Made by a program: the position numbers and the translations under genes
Origin: Altererythrobacter aquiaggeris
GTDB lineage: Bacteria; Pseudomonadota; Alphaproteobacteria; Sphingomonadales; Sphingomonadaceae
Direction: 5' to 3'
Assembly: GCF_037154015.1 (NCBI RefSeq)
Contig: NZ_JBANRL010000001.1
Span: 1,612,001 to 1,676,000 of the forward strand
DNA: 64,000 bases
Shown: piece by piece, positions 60,424-64,000 of the stretch
Position numbering within the stretch: position 1 is the first letter of the stretch
How the letters are laid out: every line of letters starts with the position of its first letter
Notes under the pieces: generated by a model
What the model was told of the DNA's origin: nothing
What the model saw: the letters and a program-made list of their open reading frames with translations, nothing else
Databases searched by the model: none

Positions 60424-61706
60424 CATGCCTCCGTGAAATAGGCGAGCGGATCATCGAACAGGCGGCGATCCGCATCGGCGGGTGCCAGCTCGCGGGCGAG
60501 CAACCATTTCGCCTTCGCCTGCTCGGCTGAAAGCGGATTGTCGGGACTGCCGAGTGTATGGGCGATTGCATGTTCTTCGCGCGCGCCGTCCTGGTTCGCG
60601 ATGATCAGTCGCTGCGGGAAAAGCGCATTGGGATCTTCGTTTCCATCGGCCGTCAGGGTTACCTTCGCGGCGAGGCTGGCGAGGTTTTCCTCTGCAATGT
60701 CTTCCTGTGAGAACCTGCGTGGATCGATCCGGCCATCGGTAATCATCAGCGCAGCCAGATAAGGCATGCACAGCCTCGCCCAGGCGGAACTCATCGTGGG
60801 AGAATAGGGCCGGTCGACCAGCCGCCGGATCAGCGGCGGAGCGGCGAGCTCGATCGACGCAATATTCGCAGGGTCGAGATCGAGGCCGGAAAGCATGCCG
60901 AGCGCCGCATGGCTGGCGCGACCGCTCGGGAAAGGCTTGGTGCTGACTTCGGAAATCCGCCAGACCTTGCCCAGATCTTCTGTGTACCGGCCCAGGCATC
61001 CTTCCTCGAAGATCGAGAAGAAGCCGAAGGATCCCTCCAGCGGGTCTTTCGGACCGCTGAAATCTTCTCGCGCAAGGTCGCTTGCAACCACGGCGGCGCG
61101 GGCAGCATTGGCGATCTGGAAGGGAAGCGTCTCGCTCCCCTCGACATGCGCCTGCATTGTACCGGCAGCTGAGGAGTAGGCCAAGCCCAATGCATCTGCG
61201 ATTGGCGCTCCGTCGATCCGCGCAACCGCGACAGCAGCGCCCATGACGCCTGTTACTGCGGGGCGGAAGAAGCGCATTGCGCTGTCGACGCTGAGGCCGA
61301 GACCGGAAGCGATATCCACGCCCACTGCCAGCGCGACCAACGCTTGATCCCGATCGACGCCGCCCTTGCGGTCGATGGCTGCGCCCAACGCGGCGGTCAC
61401 CACGCTCATCGCGTGCACCACGGCCGGTTCATGCACAGCGTCCCACTCGAGGCAGTGGATACGGTACCCATTCACGAATGCTGCCGATGGAGCCGGCAAC
61501 ATCTCCCTGGTGCCGAGAAGCCGCGCCTCCTCGCGTTCGCCGAACAACCGAGCAGTATGCAGAATCGCCCCCTCGCCCGGCGCGCCCACTGCAGCCGCAC
61601 CAATGGCGAGCGTGTCACCGAGTAGGCGTATGACGTTACCGCGAACTGCGGCTGGCAGCTCATGCGACGCCGACGCAAAGGCCAGAACATCGTCGGTTGC
61701 GCTCAT
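60423..61706 (-). CDS. MmgE/PrpD family protein (second copy)
   Basis: A 427-residue 2-methylcitrate dehydratase/cis-aconitate decarboxylase family member. Typical elements are GDTLAIGAAAVGAPGEG, AAFVNGYRIHCLEWDAVHEP, and KPFPSGRASHAALGML. Members dehydrate or decarboxylate small di- or tricarboxylic acids, though many have other substrates. The start at 61706 overlaps the preceding paralogue's stop (ATGA). The two copies in a row are only distantly similar. Confidence 0.88.
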   Translation of the reverse strand: MSATDDVLAFASASHELPAAVRGNVIRLLGDTLAIGAAAVGAPGEGAILHTARLFGEREEARLLGTREMLPAPSAAFVNGYRIHCLEWDAVHEPAVVHAMSVVTAALGAAIDRKGGVDRDQALVALAVGVDIASGLGLSVDSAMRFFRPAVTGVMGAAVAVARIDGAPIADALGLAYSSAAGTMQAHVEGSETLPFQIANAARAAVVASDLAREDFSGPKDPLEGSFGFFSIFEEGCLGRYTEDLGKVWRISEVSTKPFPSGRASHAALGMLSGLDLDPANIASIELAAPPLIRRLVDRPYSPTMSSAWARLCMPYLAALMITDGRIDPRRFSQEDIAEENLASLAAKVTLTADGNEDPNALFPQRLIIANQDGAREEHAIAHTLGSPDNPLSAEQAKAKWLLARELAPADADRRLFDDPLAYFTEA

Positions 61707-62929
61707 CCGAGCCACTCCTCGATGAGCGAGTCGAGCGCGGCGGCATCCGTGCCGTCGAGCGCAATGGAAATCGCATCGTCGGCCTGTGCGGCCTTCAGCA
61801 CGCCCCAGGCTGCCAACGAGCGCATTTTCTCTGCGATCACTCCCCTGCCAACGGGCCGCTCAGGATCACCCAGCGTGTCGACAATTTCAAGCCCGTTAAC
61901 ACGCGCACCGAAATGCGCGGGATAGCGCGCTGTAATTGAGGCATCTTCCACGACTTCAACTTGCGCGCGAAGATCGGCAAGGGCGGCAATGGCCTCTGCC
62001 GTGAAGTCCTCTGGATTTGCATGGCGACCGTCCGCCACGACGGCGACCGCATGCTGGAGCGAGAACTTGGCCTCCACCTCTGTGCGTGGATCAGGCCGGT
62101 CGCAAAAGGCCAGCGCATCGGAGTAGGTGGACACAAGGAACGGCGGTGACAGCCTGCCTTGATCGCGCAATTGCATCGCGGCGTCGATGGCCGGATGGGC
62201 ATGGCGGCACGCCGCCCAGGGCTTGAAGCTGACCTCCTCGATCAGCCAGCCATTATCGTCGCCGCCAAGCTTTCCAGGTGCCTCGGTCATCGCCGCAAAC
62301 AAGCCCTGCTCACCTTCGAGAAGCCTCTGTGGGCCTGTCGCGCCATAGTTCACGTGCAAGGCAGCATCGCGCCCGGTGCTCACCGCATGGTAGATATGCC
62401 ATTGCTTGGTCAGCACATCGTCATGCCGCATGTGCCAGAGGCCGCCGGCCACCGATCCCGCATTGCCGAAGGCGTTGGCATATTCGACCGGCGCAAAGCC
62501 GATCAGCGATCCGAACGCGGCAACGGACCCGAAAACGCCCGCTGTCGCAGTTGGGTGCCAATGCGCGTAGTGATGGGCATCGAGCGCCGCGCCGACTGCG
62601 ATCATCGCCTCGTAACCCCGCACTGCCGCATCGAGTCGGCTATCGAAATCGGCCGGCGGCATGCTCAGAGCAGTCGGCCAAACAACGGGCCCCGGGTGAA
62701 GTAGAGCGGTGCGATGAACATCATCCATCTCGAGGACATTTCCCAGATAGGTCGCTCGCTCCCATCCGCGTGTCGAAATCTCCCTGCCCAAGGCACCTGC
62801 CTCGCTCGTCCGCGCACCGGCCACGCAGGCCAGCCAATCGAGCAGATGCAGCCGCGCACGTTCCCGCTCGCTTTCTCCCACCGGGCGCGCGAGGCGTTTC
62901 GAGAGTTGCGCAAGAAGCGGTTCGCTCAT
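61703..62929 (-). CDS. MmgE/PrpD family protein (first copy)
   Basis: A 408-residue paralogue of the next gene: LHLLDWLACVAGARTSEAG, LEMDDVHRTALLHPGPVVWP, GSVAGGLWHMRHDDVLTKQW and SFKPWAACRHAHPAIDAAM. It is the first gene of the minus-strand operon, 41 bases from the divergent GntR gene. The start at 62929 (MSEPLLAQLSK) is preferred over 62956, which would overlap the regulator's promoter region. Confidence 0.88.
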   Translation of the reverse strand: MSEPLLAQLSKRLARPVGESERERARLHLLDWLACVAGARTSEAGALGREISTRGWERATYLGNVLEMDDVHRTALLHPGPVVWPTALSMPPADFDSRLDAAVRGYEAMIAVGAALDAHHYAHWHPTATAGVFGSVAAFGSLIGFAPVEYANAFGNAGSVAGGLWHMRHDDVLTKQWHIYHAVSTGRDAALHVNYGATGPQRLLEGEQGLFAAMTEAPGKLGGDDNGWLIEEVSFKPWAACRHAHPAIDAAMQLRDQGRLSPPFLVSTYSDALAFCDRPDPRTEVEAKFSLQHAVAVVADGRHANPEDFTAEAIAALADLRAQVEVVEDASITARYPAHFGARVNGLEIVDTLGDPERPVGRGVIAEKMRSLAAWGVLKAAQADDAISIALDGTDAAALDSLIEEWLG

Positions 62930-62970
62930 AGGGCCGCTCCAGAACAAACGCTGCAAGATGGGAACGAGTC
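62930..62970. promoter_or_regulatory. Divergent control region between the catabolic operon and its GntR regulator
   Basis: Only 41 bases separate the two start codons, so both promoters must lie largely inside or over the neighbouring genes and a single operator could govern both. GTTC (62921) and GAAC (62942) are spaced as a weak dyad. No -35/-10 pair stands out by eye. Confidence 0.4.
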
Positions 62971-63729
62971 TTGGCGAAAGCCGCCGCCAAACCTGCCAAG
63001 ACCATTCCGCGCTACCTGCAGGTCGCGAGCGAACTGCGTGAGGCGATTATCGCAGGCCGGTTTTCCCATGGACGAACTTTCCCGACTGAATCGGACCTGT
63101 GCGAGACTTACGATGTCAGCCGCTTTACCGTGCGCGAGGCGCTCAAGCGACTGCAGGCAGAGGGCCTGATTGCGCGCAAACGCGGCTCCGGCACGGTGGT
63201 GCAGCCTGCGGCAGCGCGCGGCGGCGCCCTGCACCAGCCGCTGTCCAACGTGGGCGAGCTTCTCCAATATGCCCGAGGCAGCGCGATCATCTACCAGCGC
63301 ATCGGGGTGGGCGAACTGCCGGCATTTGTTGCCGATGAAATCTCGGGGAACACGAGCGGCATCTGGACCGCATTCAAGGGCGTCCGCCAGCAGGGTTTCG
63401 GCGAAAAGCCCATCGCCGGGACCGAGGTCTACTTTCACGAGCGGCTGGGCGATGCGATCGACCAACTCGACCTCAATGCCAGTTCGCAGACGCTGTTCAG
63501 CCAGCTCGAGCAGCTGGCCGGCGTCACCGCCGCCACGGTCACGCAAGACATCCAGGCGATTGCCGCAAGCAAGGAGGTGGCCCGGACACTCGATATCGAA
63601 GAGGGTGTTCCCGTCCTTCTGATCCTGCGCTGCTACATCGACATGCAGGGCCGCGTTTTCGAGATTTCGGTCAGCCACCATCCGGGCGATCGTTTCGCCT
63701 ACGCAATGCACATCGACGTCGACAGCTAA
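62971..63729 (+). CDS. GntR/HutC-family (UTRA) transcriptional regulator
   Basis: A 252-residue regulator. An N-terminal winged HTH of the GntR type (YLQVASELREAIIAGRF, FPTESDLCETYDVSRFTVRE, RLQAEGLIARKRGSGT) is followed by a UTRA ligand-binding domain (IAGTEVYFHERLGDAI, VPVLLILRCYIDMQGRVFE). The start is TTG at 62971. It diverges from the ten-gene operon and most likely represses it, with a pathway metabolite as inducer. Confidence 0.92.
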   Translation: MAKAAAKPAKTIPRYLQVASELREAIIAGRFSHGRTFPTESDLCETYDVSRFTVREALKRLQAEGLIARKRGSGTVVQPAAARGGALHQPLSNVGELLQYARGSAIIYQRIGVGELPAFVADEISGNTSGIWTAFKGVRQQGFGEKPIAGTEVYFHERLGDAIDQLDLNASSQTLFSQLEQLAGVTAATVTQDIQAIAASKEVARTLDIEEGVPVLLILRCYIDMQGRVFEISVSHHPGDRFAYAMHIDVDS

Positions 63730-63734
63730 GGCGC

Positions 63735-64000
63735 TCATTTTCCGCCGAGCTCCGGCACTTTTCCCGGCGACCAGTCTTCGCCGCCAAAGCGGATTGGCGG
63801 CGCGATATGATGCGCGCCTTCTTCGCTCTCTACCAGCAGGCCGCGTTCGGCCACATGCGGTTCGTCGAGCGCTTCGCGAAAATCGAGTACCGGTGCGAAG
63901 GCGACGTCCTTGTCGGCGAACCATTCGACCCACTCGGCGCGGGTCCTCATCGCAAAGGTCTGCGCCAGGAAGTCGATCAGTTCCTGCTGCTCACCCGCCT
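63735..64000 (-). CDS. CaiB/BaiF family III CoA-transferase, C-terminal part (cut by window end)
   Basis: Eighty-seven residues of the C-terminus are present: ELIDFLAQTFAMRTRAEWV, then FADKDVAFAPVLDFREALD and PHVAERGLLV, which are typical of formyl-CoA/crotonobetainyl-CoA transferases. The catalytic Asp would be upstream, outside the window. It moves CoA between acids. It is convergent with the GntR gene and may form a further unit of the island. Confidence 0.85.
   Translation of the reverse strand, partial: AGEQQELIDFLAQTFAMRTRAEWVEWFADKDVAFAPVLDFREALDEPHVAERGLLVESEEGAHHIAPPIRFGGEDWSPGKVPELGGK

Noticed and set aside
62926-63933. Minus-strand open frame of 335 codons across the GntR gene
   Set aside because: The plus strand encodes a complete GntR-UTRA regulator; the minus frame is Arg/Ala-rich noise and overlaps the CoA-transferase in another frame.
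1-64000. CRISPR arrays, rRNA genes, riboswitches
   Set aside because: No regularly spaced repeats, no rRNA-like sequence, and no recognisable riboswitch core (for example none before the B12-dependent mutase operon) were seen.

Overview
The window reads as a chromosomal segment of an alphaproteobacterium, most likely of the order Sphingomonadales (Erythrobacteraceae-like). This is inferred from gene content: ALAS-type haem synthesis, a carboxy(nor)spermidine polyamine route, lone Flp pilins, PAS-GGDEF-EAL signalling and a full methylmalonyl-CoA pathway. The sequence cannot fix the genus. About 67 protein genes and one tRNA are supported.

Positions 1-45,170 look like ordinary core chromosome: a phospholipase D fragment, hemerythrin, an M48 lipoprotein protease, two Flp pilins, MutT, tRNA-Arg(ACG), accA, xerD, aroK-aroB, and a nine-gene minus-strand propionyl-CoA/methylmalonyl-CoA operon (pccB, hypothetical, epimerase, enoyl-CoA hydratase, mutase, membrane protein, bioB, pccA, lipoprotein). 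Then come an epimerase, gor, pgi, the lepB-rnc-era operon, topA, dprA-plsY, murI, hemA, a PAS-GGDEF-EAL-PilZ protein, a polyamine locus (ornithine decarboxylase, NspC-type decarboxylase, saccharopine-dehydrogenase-like synthase), a dehydratase, tandem MAPEG proteins, trxB, a phosphatase and a response regulator. Many neighbours overlap by 1-4 bases (ATGA, GTGA, TTGA, TGATG), implying translational coupling.

Positions 45,275-49,197 are a complete 3,923-bp IS1595-family transposable unit. It has about 30-bp imperfect terminal inverted repeats and a perfect 8-bp target duplication (GATAATAC). Besides the transposase it carries a one-polypeptide restriction-modification protein (nuclease-like domain, N6-adenine methylase, specificity-like tail) and a RelE/ParE-type toxin whose ORF runs in frame into an antitoxin-like tail with its own internal start signals. 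The three genes are 2-3 bases apart and read from one strong promoter whose -35 box lies in the right inverted repeat. The element landed in the -10 box of the promoter of a small membrane-protein gene. This is the most unusual object in the window.

Positions 49,458-51,500 are accessory sequence: a regulator/antitoxin remnant, a secreted Sel1-like gene with a damaged start, and about 420 bases without a gene. From 51,500 to the end the codon style changes by eye (more GAG, CTC, GTC). This part is a catabolic island: a minus-strand operon of ten interlocked genes (two MmgE/PrpD, PaaK-like CoA ligase, amidase, EthD/HapK-like, SDR, PuuE-like deacetylase, enoyl-CoA hydratase, double VOC protein, YciI) diverging from a GntR/UTRA regulator. 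A quinone oxidoreductase and a CoA-transferase (cut by the window end) flank it. The set suggests uptake and CoA-dependent breakdown of an amide- or imide-containing acid; the substrate cannot be told from sequence.
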